The translations under genes were made by a program, and so were the position numbers. The notes under the pieces were generated by a model. It saw only the letters and a program-made list of their open reading frames with translations. It had not been told where the DNA came from and searched no databases. From the NCBI RefSeq assembly GCF_003467125.1, contig NZ_QSFA01000002.1, positions 62,001-126,000 of the forward strand: a DNA stretch of 64,000 nt. Reading direction: 5' to 3'. Every line of letters starts with the position of its first letter. Positions within the stretch are counted from its first letter, which is position 1. This document shows positions 48,041 through 57,843 of the stretch, one piece after another. Source of the DNA: Megasphaera sp. AM44-1BH. Its GTDB lineage: Bacteria > Bacillota > Negativicutes > Veillonellales > Megasphaeraceae.

Positions 48041-49489
48041 ATGAATATGCGGCTCTATCTGTTTCTTCTGGGACGGATAGCCTTATTGAATGCAGTCGTC
48101 CTGGGACTGCCTCTCTGTTGTGCTCTGTACTGGGGAGAAGATACGGTACAGGCCTTTGCCATACCGATGGCGGTGACACTGGTGCTGGGACTGCTGCTGC
48201 AGAACGCAGGGAAACAGCATAAGAAACAGCTCGGTGTAGCAGAAGGCGCATGGTATTTAGTGTCTGTCTGGTTCCTGCTGGGACTGATTGGCATGATGCC
48301 GTATGTGCTGACGGGCATCCTTACGCCGGCCGATGCGTTTTTTGAAAGTATCTCCGCGTATACGACGACAGGTGTTTCCTGTCTGGCCCCGGGACAGGCA
48401 GAGGCCAGTTCCCTTTTGTTCTGGCACAGCCTGATGGAATGGATGGGCGGACTGAATTTTATCATCATGCTGGTTACGGTCGTGCCCCAGGTCAGCGGCT
48501 GTTTTGGAGTGACCTTGTCGGCCCATCAGAGTATTGCCTTCAGTCCGATGGTCAGCCGCATGCACAATGCGGCACTGCAGACAGGAAAAATATATGTTGG
48601 GATTACCCTGATTTCGGCTGCCTTATATATTGCAGCCGGATTAAATGTGTTCGAAGCTGTCAATCAGGCTATGACCACGGCTTCGACGAGCGGTGGTACG
48701 GCGTCCCTCGATTTTGCCGGTTACGACAATCTGTTTCTGGAAGTAGCGGCCATGATATCGATGATTCTGGCCAGTTGCAACTTTCTTCTCATCTGGAGAG
48801 CCGTGTCCCGGCGGGAACTGCGTTCTATCTTTTCTGATACGGAATTGCGGACCTTCCTGGCCATTCTGGGTGCGGTCAGTGTGATGATTGTATTCCACCT
48901 CTGGCATAGCGGCGTCTACGATATCTGGCAAAGCCTGCGCTATGGTACCTTTGCTGTAGTTTCTTTCCTGAGTACGACCGGGTTTGCTTCCGCACAGCTT
49001 TCTCTCTGGCCCGGATTTGACCGCTACGTCCTGTTTCTTCTCGTGTTTGCCGGCGGTTGTATCGGATCGGCTACAGGAGGACTTCGCATCATGCGCATCA
49101 TCGTCCTGTTCCGCATGGCAGCAAGGGAAATGCGGCGCACACTCCATCCTCAGATGGTTGTCAGCCTGAAAATAGACGGTGTTCCTGTTTCCATGAAAAT
49201 CATCAGCCGGGTCCTGAGCTTTTTCTTCCTGTACATAGGAGCATTCTTCTTTTCCATGCTGGTTATTTCACTGTCAGGCATTCCGCTGCTGCAGGCCATG
49301 GGCGTGGCTGCCGGGTGTCTCTCCAGTGTGGGATCGACAGCAGAACTCTATGGCCTGACTTCCTATGCTGCGCTTCCGGTGTGGACTAAATTATATTGTT
49401 CCTTTGTGATGATTCTGGGACGTATAGAAATTTTTTCCTTTCTCATTGTGCTGCAGACCATAGCAGCCCGGTTCCACAGCAAATGGTAA
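48041..49489 (+). CDS. trkH: TrkH-family potassium transporter, copy 1 (divergent)
   Basis: The 482-residue membrane protein has the four pore-repeat layout of TrkH. The filter loops read YTTTGVSC, STSGGTAS, FLSTTGFAS and SSVGSTAE. Compared with copies 2 and 3, the first repeat is changed (EWMGGLNFI instead of HWLGGLGIIV, and no TDIE/EDIE segment after the filter), as is the fourth (SSVGSTAELYG against STMGSCGPAFG). It may have altered ion selectivity or regulation. It follows trkA directly. Confidence 0.88.
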   Translation: MNMRLYLFLLGRIALLNAVVLGLPLCCALYWGEDTVQAFAIPMAVTLVLGLLLQNAGKQHKKQLGVAEGAWYLVSVWFLLGLIGMMPYVLTGILTPADAFFESISAYTTTGVSCLAPGQAEASSLLFWHSLMEWMGGLNFIIMLVTVVPQVSGCFGVTLSAHQSIAFSPMVSRMHNAALQTGKIYVGITLISAALYIAAGLNVFEAVNQAMTTASTSGGTASLDFAGYDNLFLEVAAMISMILASCNFLLIWRAVSRRELRSIFSDTELRTFLAILGAVSVMIVFHLWHSGVYDIWQSLRYGTFAVVSFLSTTGFASAQLSLWPGFDRYVLFLLVFAGGCIGSATGGLRIMRIIVLFRMAAREMRRTLHPQMVVSLKIDGVPVSMKIISRVLSFFFLYIGAFFFSMLVISLSGIPLLQAMGVAAGCLSSVGSTAELYGLTSYAALPVWTKLYCSFVMILGRIEIFSFLIVLQTIAARFHSKW

Positions 49490-49520
49490 TTTCCAATCAG
49501 AAAAGAGAAGTGTACAAATC

Positions 49521-50972
49521 ATGGATATACGCATTATCCTGTATGTTTTAGGACGTATTTCAATGGCACTGGGGATGGTACTGACTCTGAATGCCGTCGT
49601 ATCCATCGTCTGTCAGGATGACGGCCTTCTGGCACTGGCCGGGGCGGCTCTTGTCAGTTTTGCCGTCGGCATGGGAATGCAGCGCAGCCGGAAAGGGGCC
49701 ATTGAAGATTTGAGCGTCCGGGAGGGAATTGCCATAACCAGCCTCAGCTGGATCCTCGTGACTTTTCTGGGTATGCTGCCCTATGTATTCGGTGGCTATC
49801 TGAATATCCTGGACGGCATACTGGAATGTATTTCCGGTCTTTCCGGCACGGGGGCTACGGTCATTACCGATATAGAAGTACTGCCACAAAGCCTGTTAGT
49901 CTGGCGCAGCCTGACTCACTGGCTGGGAGGCCTGGGCATCATCGTTATTTTCATTGCCCTGTTCCCCCAGTTCGGTCATGGCATCGTGCACATGATGGAT
50001 GCCGAAAGTACGGGACCCACATCGGACCGCATGCTGCCCCGGGTGCGTCAGATGGCAAAGGCACTGTTTACGGTATACGTCGTCCTGACTACGGCAGCGA
50101 CGGTGGCGCTTATGGCCTGCGGCCTTGATTTCCTGACCGCTCTGGAACATGCGTTTTCGACGATTGCCACCGGTGGTTTTTCCCCCTATAATGACAGTGT
50201 GGCCCATTTTAACAGCCCTCTCATAGAAGGAGTCCTCGCGCTGTTTATGATTCTTTCCAGTGCCAATTTTTCCATTTACGTAGCGGCCTGGCGGAAAGGA
50301 ATCGGGGTCATTTTCAGAGATACGGAATTCCGCCTGTATGTGGCACTGGTCCTGGGAGCCTCGGCCCTGATGAGTCTCAATCTGACCTATGGAGCATCGT
50401 ATGATCCGCTGGAGGCCGTACGTGAGACATTCTTTCAGGCTGCGTCTATTTCCTCATCGACAGGCTTCGTTTCAGCGGATTTTGATCAGTGGCCTTCCTT
50501 TTCCAAGGGAATCCTGTTGTTTCTCATGTTCTGCGGCGGTTGTGCCGGTTCGACCGCCGGCGGTCTCAAAGTGACGCGGCTCATGCTGCTCATGAAGACC
50601 ATGCGCTCTGTGGTACAGCAGAAACTGTCTCCCCGTAGTGTCGTGCAGGTCCATTCCAATGGGGAAGACTATAATGAAGAAATCCTATATGGGGTAGCCC
50701 GTTTTTTCGTAGCCTATGTCATACTCGATATTTTATGGACGGTCCTGTTTATCGGGGATGGCGTGCCGACTCTGGACGCCATCGGCCTCAGCGTTTCCAC
50801 GATGGGAAGTTGTGGCCCGGCTTTTGGTACAGTCGGGCCGACCTGCACCTATGCGGAGCTGCCTGTTTTCAGTAAAGTCATCGTATGTATTTCTATGCTC
50901 ATGGGACGACTGGAAATGTTTCCCGTCCTGGCATTGCTCATGCCTTCCTTCTGGCGGCATAGCAACTGGTAG
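49521..50972 (+). CDS. trkH: TrkH-family potassium transporter, copy 2
   Basis: The 483-residue protein has canonical TrkH loops: GTGATVITDIEVLPQSLLVWRS then HWLGGLGI, STIATGGFSPYNDS, SSSTGFVSAD and STMGSCGPAFG. DRMLPRVRQMAK is the usual cytoplasmic link. It is very similar to copy 3, which points to a tandem duplication. It takes up K+ together with TrkA. Confidence 0.92.
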   Translation: MDIRIILYVLGRISMALGMVLTLNAVVSIVCQDDGLLALAGAALVSFAVGMGMQRSRKGAIEDLSVREGIAITSLSWILVTFLGMLPYVFGGYLNILDGILECISGLSGTGATVITDIEVLPQSLLVWRSLTHWLGGLGIIVIFIALFPQFGHGIVHMMDAESTGPTSDRMLPRVRQMAKALFTVYVVLTTAATVALMACGLDFLTALEHAFSTIATGGFSPYNDSVAHFNSPLIEGVLALFMILSSANFSIYVAAWRKGIGVIFRDTEFRLYVALVLGASALMSLNLTYGASYDPLEAVRETFFQAASISSSTGFVSADFDQWPSFSKGILLFLMFCGGCAGSTAGGLKVTRLMLLMKTMRSVVQQKLSPRSVVQVHSNGEDYNEEILYGVARFFVAYVILDILWTVLFIGDGVPTLDAIGLSVSTMGSCGPAFGTVGPTCTYAELPVFSKVIVCISMLMGRLEMFPVLALLMPSFWRHSNW

Positions 50973-51001
50973 AGCAGAATAGAAGTAAAAAAGGTGTTGT
51001 T

Positions 51002-52453
51002 ATGGATTTACGTGTCGTCTGCCGTTTTTTAGGGAGAATATCGTTAGCCGAAGCCTGCGTTACCTGTGTGCCCCTGTTCCTGGCACTGGGATTTGGTGAT
51101 GAGTGTACAGGGTCTTTTATCCTGGCCATTGGTATCATGATTGCCTGCGGGATTCTGCTGCTGCGTTACGGAAGGGTGCGGACCAAGCACCTTACCATCC
51201 GGGAGGGGATTGCCATTACGGGCCTTGGCTGGCTTTTAGCCACCTTCCTGGGGATGATTCCCTATGTGGCTGGCGGGTACCTGAATCTGATCGACGGTGT
51301 GTTTGAAAGCATTTCCGGCTTTACCGGTACAGGGGCTACGGTCATAGAAGATATAGAAAGCCTGCCTTTCAGTATTTTGTTCTGGCGCAGCATGACCCAC
51401 TGGCTGGGAGGGCTGGGCATCGTCGTCATTTTCATTGCCCTCCTGCCGGCAGCCGGGCAGAATACACTCTATCTCCATAATGCCGAATCGGCCGGGCCGG
51501 CGACGGACCGCCTGCTGCCGCGCCTCAGGGATATGACGGGCGTTTTGTTCCGTATCTATATGACCTTTACGGCCATTGCCTTCGTTATTTTTATGCTCTG
51601 CGGCATGGATTTCTTCAGTGCCCTCAATCATGCCATGTCTACCATCTCAGCCGGCGGATTTTCTACGTTTAATGATAGTGCGGCCCATTTTGACAGTGCT
51701 GCCGTTGAAGGGTGGATGACCTTCTTCATGATTCTGGCCGGCGGCAATTTTGGCTTGTACTATCAGTTATACCGCAAGGGATTCCATGCCCTGAAGAAAA
51801 ACACGGAATTCAAGGCCTACCTGCTCATCCTGTTTCTGGCGACCGTATGTATTGCCGCCGATTTGATCCATGCCTTTGATGCCGATATCTTTACGGCACT
51901 GCGCTATGCCTCCTTCCAGGCGGCTTCCATTGCTACGACAGGATTTGTTTCGGCTGACTATGACCAGTGGCCATCTTTTTCCAAGGGAATCCTGTTGCTT
52001 TTGATGATCAGCGGTGGTTGCAGCGGCTCTACGGCGGCGGGAATCAAAATTTCCCGTGTCGTCATCCTCTGCCGTTCCCTCGTAGCGGCTGTCCGGGAAA
52101 AACTTCATCCACGGATGGTCATGGACGTGGAGATGAATGGCCGCCTTATCGGCCAGGATACGATTATCCGGGTCAATCAGTTTTTCTTTTTGTACCTGGT
52201 GTTCATCGCTTTCTGGGCATTGCTTCTGACTTTTGATGGAATCGGCATTTTTGATGCCATCGGGATCAGTGTCACGACTATGGGATGCATTGGCCCGTCC
52301 TTTGGCATTACCGGCGCAACCTGCACCTATGCCGGACTGTCCGATTTTGCCAAGACCATTTTGTGCATCTCCATGCTCCTGGGGCGTCTGGAATTGTTCA
52401 CGGTGCTGGCCATGCTGCACATCAGCTTCTGGAAGAAGCGGGGAAATTGGTAA
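51002..52453 (+). CDS. trkH: TrkH-family potassium transporter, copy 3
   Basis: The 483-residue protein has loops GTGATVIEDIESLPFSILFWRS then HWLGGLGIVV, STISAGGFSTFNDS, ASIATTGFVSAD and TTMGCIGPSFG. It is closest to copy 2. It is the last gene of the trkA-trkH-trkH-trkH operon, followed by a terminator. Confidence 0.92.
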   Translation: MDLRVVCRFLGRISLAEACVTCVPLFLALGFGDECTGSFILAIGIMIACGILLLRYGRVRTKHLTIREGIAITGLGWLLATFLGMIPYVAGGYLNLIDGVFESISGFTGTGATVIEDIESLPFSILFWRSMTHWLGGLGIVVIFIALLPAAGQNTLYLHNAESAGPATDRLLPRLRDMTGVLFRIYMTFTAIAFVIFMLCGMDFFSALNHAMSTISAGGFSTFNDSAAHFDSAAVEGWMTFFMILAGGNFGLYYQLYRKGFHALKKNTEFKAYLLILFLATVCIAADLIHAFDADIFTALRYASFQAASIATTGFVSADYDQWPSFSKGILLLLMISGGCSGSTAAGIKISRVVILCRSLVAAVREKLHPRMVMDVEMNGRLIGQDTIIRVNQFFFLYLVFIAFWALLLTFDGIGIFDAIGISVTTMGCIGPSFGITGATCTYAGLSDFAKTILCISMLLGRLELFTVLAMLHISFWKKRGNW

Positions 52454-52474
52454 GAAACGTTTAGTCCTTTAAGG

Positions 52475-52517
52475 AAACAGCTTTTGATACATGTGTGTAT
52501 CGGAGGCTGTTTTTTTG
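52475..52517 (+). terminator. Terminator of the trk operon
   Basis: The stem AAACAGC (52475-52481) pairs with GCTGTTT (52506-52512), with an inner GATACA/TGTATC pairing and a run of seven T. Confidence 0.82.
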
Positions 52518-52574
52518 TATATGAAAAGAAAACTCAATCCTGTTTGATAACACATAACGTAAGGAGGAGAGAAA

Positions 52575-53102
52575 ATGAAAAAAATGTTTTTGCTGATTGG
52601 TTGTGCCTGTTTAGCAGGCTGGTTTATGTGGAGTGAAGGGCTGACTCATGTATCGCCTGTACCGGAGGCCCCTGTCGTGGCAGAAGTGGAACAGCCGGAG
52701 TATATGGTATATATTACCGGTGCAGTCAGAAAGCCGGGATTGTACTCCTTTCCCGATGTCGTTACCATCGGCGATGCCGTCCATGCCGCCGGCGATGCTC
52801 TTCCCTATGCCGAAGCATCGGCTGTGAACTATGCGGCCCGTATCGAAGACGGCATGCAGATCCACCTGCCCTATAATCTGGATGGCGTGCCTGCTGCGTC
52901 AGAGAGCGACGGAAAAATCAATATTAACGATGCAGACGAAACGAAATTGACCGAACTTCCCGGCATCGGTCCTGCCATGGCCCGGCATATCATCGAGTAC
53001 AGAGACAAACATGGCGGGTTTACCGATTGTGAGCAGCTGCAGCAGGTCAAAGGCATCGGTACTGCCAAGTTTGAAAAGTTGAAGGATAAGGTGACCGTAT
53101 GA
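52575..53102 (+). CDS. comEA: Competence protein ComEA (helix-hairpin-helix DNA-binding protein)
   Basis: The 175-residue protein has an N-terminal membrane anchor (MFLLIGCACLAGWFMW), an SLBB domain (YITGAVRKPGLYSFPDVVTIGDAVHAAGD) and two helix-hairpin-helix motifs (ININDADETKLTELPGIGPAMARHIIEYRDKHGGF and LQQVKGIGTAKFEKLK). It binds incoming DNA outside the membrane and hands it to ComEC, whose gene overlaps its end. Confidence 0.93.
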   Translation: MKKMFLLIGCACLAGWFMWSEGLTHVSPVPEAPVVAEVEQPEYMVYITGAVRKPGLYSFPDVVTIGDAVHAAGDALPYAEASAVNYAARIEDGMQIHLPYNLDGVPAASESDGKININDADETKLTELPGIGPAMARHIIEYRDKHGGFTDCEQLQQVKGIGTAKFEKLKDKVTV

Positions 53103-55249
53103 CGTACATCAGTCTTTTTGCCGCCATAGCCTTAGCTTCCGGCATTATTGCAGCGGATATTCTGCCTGTTCCTGCCGGTGCCGGTCTTGCCGGAGTGGGT
53201 TTCTGCCTGCCCGCCATGTGGATAGGGCGGCGCCGGTTCCGCAGTGTCCTGGTTCTATTTCTGTGCATGATGTTTTCTTTGGGTCTCTTCCGCCTGGCAT
53301 GGGAAAACAGGCAGTATGAATCGCTGCCGTCGTATCTGGCGGGAATGGAAGTATACGTAGAAGGGACGGTGAAAGAAAAGAAAAATTCCTATGAAACGGA
53401 ACAGGGGAAGATGAGCCGCTATATCCTGACCATGGACCAGTTTGCTTTTCCCGATGACCCGGCGCGGCACAGGGGAAAGGGGAAGATATACGTCACTCTT
53501 CCGGCCAGTCCCACCCATCCACCATCGGAGCGCCTCGGACTCTGGCTGGATATGAAAGACCTGTCGTACTACCAGAACCCGGGACTGTATGATGCCCGGC
53601 ACAGGGACAGGGAACAATCCATTTTCCTGAAAAGCTATATCGTGCCCGATACAGAGATACAGGTGCTGGAGCCCGGCCAGGGCATAGCTTGTCAGTTGTG
53701 GCGCCTGAGACAGTATCTGACCAGAATGTACAGAACCGTCCTCGACAGGGACTACGCCTATATCCTGAGCAGTCTGCTTTTTGGCGGTCATTATGGTGAG
53801 CTGCCTCCGGAGCTGCTGGAAAGCTTCAGCATTACCGGTCTGATCCATATCCTGTCCGTATCGGGATCGCACATGTCTTTGTTACTGGCGGCGGTACAGA
53901 TTCTGGGCAGGATGGCATCTCTGAGGGAACGGCCGCTGTTTATCCTTTCCGCCGTCGTCGTCATCCTGTATGGCGCGCTGGCAGAGGGAACGGCGCCGGT
54001 CATCCGCTCGTCTCTCATGGGCCTCATATCAGCGTACAGTCTGACGGCCCGGCGACAGTACACGGCCTGCCACGCCCTGGCTCTGGCAGCCATAGCCATG
54101 CTGTTATATAGTCCCTATCTGCTGTTTGACCTGTCCTTTCAGTTATCCTGCGGCGCCGCGGCCGGTATCGTGCTGCTTCAGCGCCCTGTGGAAAGATGGC
54201 TATCCGTCCTGCCGGCGTTTTTACGATCCGGTGTCAGCGTCTGTATCTGTGCCCAGCTGTTGCTGATTCCTTTGTTGCTGTATTACTTTTCATCCCTGCC
54301 TGTTTATTCCCTGCTGGCGAATCTGCTGATAGCTCCCGTCCTGGATGGTGTCATCCTGCTGGGACTCGCGGCGTCTCTACTGGGGATGGTCGTATTGCCA
54401 CTGGGACAGCTGCTGCTTTTCCTGATACAGCCGTTACTCTGTATGGCGGTCAAGGGCAATTATTTTATTGCATCCCTGCCGTACAGCCGGTTCTGGCAGG
54501 GGGCCTGGCCGGTATATACGGCAGCCGCCTATTATCTCGCACTGACAGCTCTGTTTTTCCTGCCGCGATACAGGAAAGTCCTGCTGCGATGGGCCGCTAT
54601 CCTGTTCCTTGTACCCACGCTCTATGCCGGATATACCCGTCCGGAAATTACTGTTTACAGTTATGATATGGGAAATGACCGGGCAACCTGCGTTGTCTAT
54701 GATGATACTTCGGCCTGCCTGTGGTATAATAAAAGCCAGTGGTCCCATGAGGGACAAATAGCCTGCGCTCTCACGCCGGCTCTCCGCCATTCTGGTATAT
54801 TTCATCTGGACAAGGTCCGGGTCAGCGGTGATGCCGGCCCGGCAGCGGCACAGCTTATGCAGGATTTTTCCATTGGCAGTCTCGACATCGTGACGGAGCA
54901 GGAAGAGGCCGGCGGCATAGAACTGACACAGACAGCCGTTCCGTACTATCTGTATGGAACGGCCCTGCCACGGCAGTTTCCGTCAGGAGCCGTGTTTGAA
55001 ATCCAGTCGCTGCGTCAGGCGGGACGGACTGCATTTCCCCACGACGCTCCCTTCCTGATCCTGCACCGCGGTGGCCGCGGGGATGTCTTGTGGAAGCGGT
55101 GGCGGGAGACGGCAGCGCTTTACGATATACCCTGTGTGACGCCCGAAGAAGACGGAGCCGTTATTCTTTCCTGGCGCAAGGGTAACTGGACTGTACAGTC
55201 CCCAGGTGGTGAATGGTTTGAAACAGGTAAAAATCATATATGGCAGTGA
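53099..55249 (+). CDS. comEC: DNA uptake channel ComEC/Rec2, with degenerate metallo-beta-lactamase domain
   Basis: The 716-residue membrane protein has an N-terminal OB-like soluble part, then the competence channel domain (SLLFGGHYGELPPELLESFSITGLIHILSVSGSHMSLLLA and the following helices). The C-terminal domain, which in most ComEC proteins is a metallo-beta-lactamase-like nuclease with SHxDxDH, starts correctly (TVYSYDMGNDRATCVVYDD) but reads VRVSGDAGPAAAQ where the metal-binding motif should be. The nuclease is probably inactive or replaced. The gene overlaps comEA by 4 bases and runs into holA. Confidence 0.9.
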   Translation: MTYISLFAAIALASGIIAADILPVPAGAGLAGVGFCLPAMWIGRRRFRSVLVLFLCMMFSLGLFRLAWENRQYESLPSYLAGMEVYVEGTVKEKKNSYETEQGKMSRYILTMDQFAFPDDPARHRGKGKIYVTLPASPTHPPSERLGLWLDMKDLSYYQNPGLYDARHRDREQSIFLKSYIVPDTEIQVLEPGQGIACQLWRLRQYLTRMYRTVLDRDYAYILSSLLFGGHYGELPPELLESFSITGLIHILSVSGSHMSLLLAAVQILGRMASLRERPLFILSAVVVILYGALAEGTAPVIRSSLMGLISAYSLTARRQYTACHALALAAIAMLLYSPYLLFDLSFQLSCGAAAGIVLLQRPVERWLSVLPAFLRSGVSVCICAQLLLIPLLLYYFSSLPVYSLLANLLIAPVLDGVILLGLAASLLGMVVLPLGQLLLFLIQPLLCMAVKGNYFIASLPYSRFWQGAWPVYTAAAYYLALTALFFLPRYRKVLLRWAAILFLVPTLYAGYTRPEITVYSYDMGNDRATCVVYDDTSACLWYNKSQWSHEGQIACALTPALRHSGIFHLDKVRVSGDAGPAAAQLMQDFSIGSLDIVTEQEEAGGIELTQTAVPYYLYGTALPRQFPSGAVFEIQSLRQAGRTAFPHDAPFLILHRGGRGDVLWKRWRETAALYDIPCVTPEEDGAVILSWRKGNWTVQSPGGEWFETGKNHIWQ

Positions 55250-56258
55250 AACCTATTTAATGCATAGGGAAGAGCAGTCGTTTGTGGAAGCATTCCGCAA
55301 ACAGGCCGGTGAAGATCCGGCACTCTCCGTGTTTGGGAAAGATGCCGTGCCGTCCCAGGTCGTAGAAGCATTCCAGTCGTCGTCGCTCTTTGGTGGTACC
55401 AATGTCTGTATCTGGCATGACTGCCCATACCTTCCCATCAAACGGGGCGGCCGGTCGCGCAGCCGGCTCACCAAGGACGAATCGTGGTTCCTGGAGCAGC
55501 TGGCCGCTATCCCCGAAGGAAATGGACTCCTGTTCATCATTAAATTCCCCAAGGAAAAGAGCAAACTCGATACGGGATGTGCTTTCTTCAAAGAAGTGAA
55601 GAAGCTGGCCGATGTGGCAGAATGTCAGCCCGTTACGGATAAAACCGTCATGTCCTATGTCAATTCCTATATGAAGGAACGTGGATTACGTTTTTCCATT
55701 TCTGCCGACCGCTATCTGCGGGGACTGTTCCAGACCTGGGATGCGATTCCGCTGCAGTACGTATTTTCCGAACTGGACAAACTATGTATCATGCTCCCTG
55801 ACGGAACGGCAGAAATAGAAACAAGCCAGCTGACGACGTTATTTTCCGGCACCATGGAAAAGAATCTCTTTACCTTTATGGAGTATTTCCTCCGCCGTGA
55901 CGGCCGGCACACCATTCCTTTTGCGGCCAGCCTGTTTGGCCGGCAGGACGCCTTCCTGAAAAATACGGGGTATATGCTGTCCCGGCTTCGTCTTTTGCGG
56001 GCCTATAAAGAATTGCTGGCAGCGGGCATGAGGGAAGGGCAGTGCGAACAGGTCCTGACGAAAGTCAATAAGGGGAAACCGGTAAAATATGCACTATACC
56101 ACTTGAAAAAAACAGCATCTTATTGGAAAATAGAGGAGCTGGACGAATTACTCCTCCAGATTTTTACATTACAACTCAATATACGCAGAGGAACGGCCCA
56201 GTCCATGGATATGGAGCAGCTCATCTGTTTGTATTGCAGCAATAAAGGCAGGGTTTAA
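55218..56258 (+). CDS. holA: DNA polymerase III delta subunit
   Basis: The clamp-loader subunit has about 346 residues. The start TTG 55218 (KQVKIIYGSETYLMHREEQSFVEAF) has AGGTGG seven bases upstream; a GTG at 55206 is in frame. Both lie inside the end of comEC. The family pattern is clear: an N-terminal YGSETYLMHR strand-helix, FGGTNVCIWHD, and the C-terminal helical collar with FAASLFGRQDAFLKNTGYMLSRLRLL. Delta opens the sliding clamp. The comEA-comEC-holA order is common in Firmicutes. Confidence 0.9.
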   Translation: MKQVKIIYGSETYLMHREEQSFVEAFRKQAGEDPALSVFGKDAVPSQVVEAFQSSSLFGGTNVCIWHDCPYLPIKRGGRSRSRLTKDESWFLEQLAAIPEGNGLLFIIKFPKEKSKLDTGCAFFKEVKKLADVAECQPVTDKTVMSYVNSYMKERGLRFSISADRYLRGLFQTWDAIPLQYVFSELDKLCIMLPDGTAEIETSQLTTLFSGTMEKNLFTFMEYFLRRDGRHTIPFAASLFGRQDAFLKNTGYMLSRLRLLRAYKELLAAGMREGQCEQVLTKVNKGKPVKYALYHLKKTASYWKIEELDELLLQIFTLQLNIRRGTAQSMDMEQLICLYCSNKGRV

Positions 56259-56259
56259 A

Positions 56260-57822
56260 TTGCAGGACGAAGAAAAAGCACGTAAAGAACGAATGAAAGA
56301 GTACCGCCGCCGTTACCGGGAGAAACACGGCATCAAAGAACATCCCAACCGGCTGAAAAAAATAGCTGCCGTGGTCATTGGCGTCTGCATTGCCGCTTCG
56401 GGCAGCTTTTTTGCCGCCCAGAGCAAAGCCGCAGCCATGGTGACCCTTGAAGGGAAGCCGGTTACGGAAATGACGGAAGAGGATGTGCGGGAATATCTGG
56501 ATCAGCGTGAAGGAGACCTGCAGAAAAAGTCGGTCCATCTTACAGCCGATGATGTCGATGAAACATTGCCTCTCAGCAAAGTCGATGCTCATTTTGACCG
56601 GCAGCGTATCAACGATGCCCTGTTCCTCGTCGGCCGTACCGGTTCTCCGGTCAAGCGTATCTCCGATGTCATTTCCATTTTGCGTTTTGGCAGGGATGTT
56701 CCCCTTTCCATTGCCGTCGATGAAGAGAAACTGGCATCGTATATCAGTGACATGCACGACCAGTATGATCAGGAACCGCGCAATGCCCATGCCAGGCCTG
56801 ATGGCAGCGGCGTAAGAATCGAGAAAGAGCGGAATCAGATTACCATTGATTCAGACGCCCTGCAGTCGGCTGTTCTGGACGAACTGGGCGATGGTAAGAC
56901 CGATACGGTAGATGTTCCCGTCACGGCCCGTAAAGAAGCGCAGATCAAAGAAAAGGACCTCAAGAGTATCGATACGGTCCTTTCCTATTACACCACTCAT
57001 TTTGACGGGAAAAATGATAACCGCGATGCCAATATCCGCATAGCCCAGAATGCGCTGAACGACACACTCGTGCCGGCCGGGAAGGACTGCTCCTTTAATA
57101 AGACTGTAGGCAAGCGGACACGGGAAAAAGGCTATAAAGATGCACCCGTCTATTTTGACAATAAAGTCGTACTCGACGCAGGTGGTGGCGTCTGCCAGGT
57201 CAGTACCACCTTATTCAATGCGGCACTCCGGGCTGGCATGATCATTGCCAGCCGTTCTCCTCATTATGCACCGGCAGGCTATGTGCCTGTAGGCATGGAC
57301 GCTACCGTAGCCGATGATTCTCTGGATTTTGCTTTTACCAATCCGTTCACCCGGCCCGTATACATTTATACGGAAATGGGAGATGCTTCGGTAACGGTCT
57401 ATATACTGGGCAATCATGCCGATACGTGCAATGTGACCTTTACGACAGTATCCCAGAAAACACTGCCTCATCGTGTCATCCGCCGTCATGATGACAAAGT
57501 CACAGAAGATAAGCGGGATCAGGAAGGGTATGACGGACATGACATTACCATCCGCCGCACCGTCAATTATACCGATGGGGATCATTACACCGATACGATT
57601 GTATCCCATTATGACCCGAATTCAGAAATCATTCTCACGCCGGGAGATTCCTCGGAAGAAGTCGTACAGACGACCAATCTCGATGGGGAACAGCCCCAGG
57701 ATGCTATGATCAACGCACCGCATGACCCGACGAAAATACCTGAACCGGCAGCTCCCGATACGGGTACCGACGATGGGGGAGACAGTGGCGATAGTGACAG
57801 CGGGGCAGCCGATGATGAATAG
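56260..57822 (+). CDS. VanW-family protein with putative peptidoglycan-binding region
   Basis: The 520-residue protein starts at TTG. After a basic cytoplasmic stretch it has one membrane anchor (KIAAVVIGVCIAASGSFFAA, about residues 34-53), a pair of peptidoglycan-binding_4-like segments, and a VanW domain (LVPAGKDCSFNKTVGKRTREKGYKDAPVY, GGGVCQVSTTLFNAALRAGM, SPHYAPAGYVPVGMDATV). The C-terminus is long and acidic (DDGGDSGDSDSGAADDE). Such proteins occur in the envelope of Firmicutes and their biochemical role is not settled. Confidence 0.88.
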   Translation: MQDEEKARKERMKEYRRRYREKHGIKEHPNRLKKIAAVVIGVCIAASGSFFAAQSKAAAMVTLEGKPVTEMTEEDVREYLDQREGDLQKKSVHLTADDVDETLPLSKVDAHFDRQRINDALFLVGRTGSPVKRISDVISILRFGRDVPLSIAVDEEKLASYISDMHDQYDQEPRNAHARPDGSGVRIEKERNQITIDSDALQSAVLDELGDGKTDTVDVPVTARKEAQIKEKDLKSIDTVLSYYTTHFDGKNDNRDANIRIAQNALNDTLVPAGKDCSFNKTVGKRTREKGYKDAPVYFDNKVVLDAGGGVCQVSTTLFNAALRAGMIIASRSPHYAPAGYVPVGMDATVADDSLDFAFTNPFTRPVYIYTEMGDASVTVYILGNHADTCNVTFTTVSQKTLPHRVIRRHDDKVTEDKRDQEGYDGHDITIRRTVNYTDGDHYTDTIVSHYDPNSEIILTPGDSSEEVVQTTNLDGEQPQDAMINAPHDPTKIPEPAAPDTGTDDGGDSGDSDSGAADDE

Positions 57823-57843
57823 AAGTAAGAGAAAGGAACGGAT

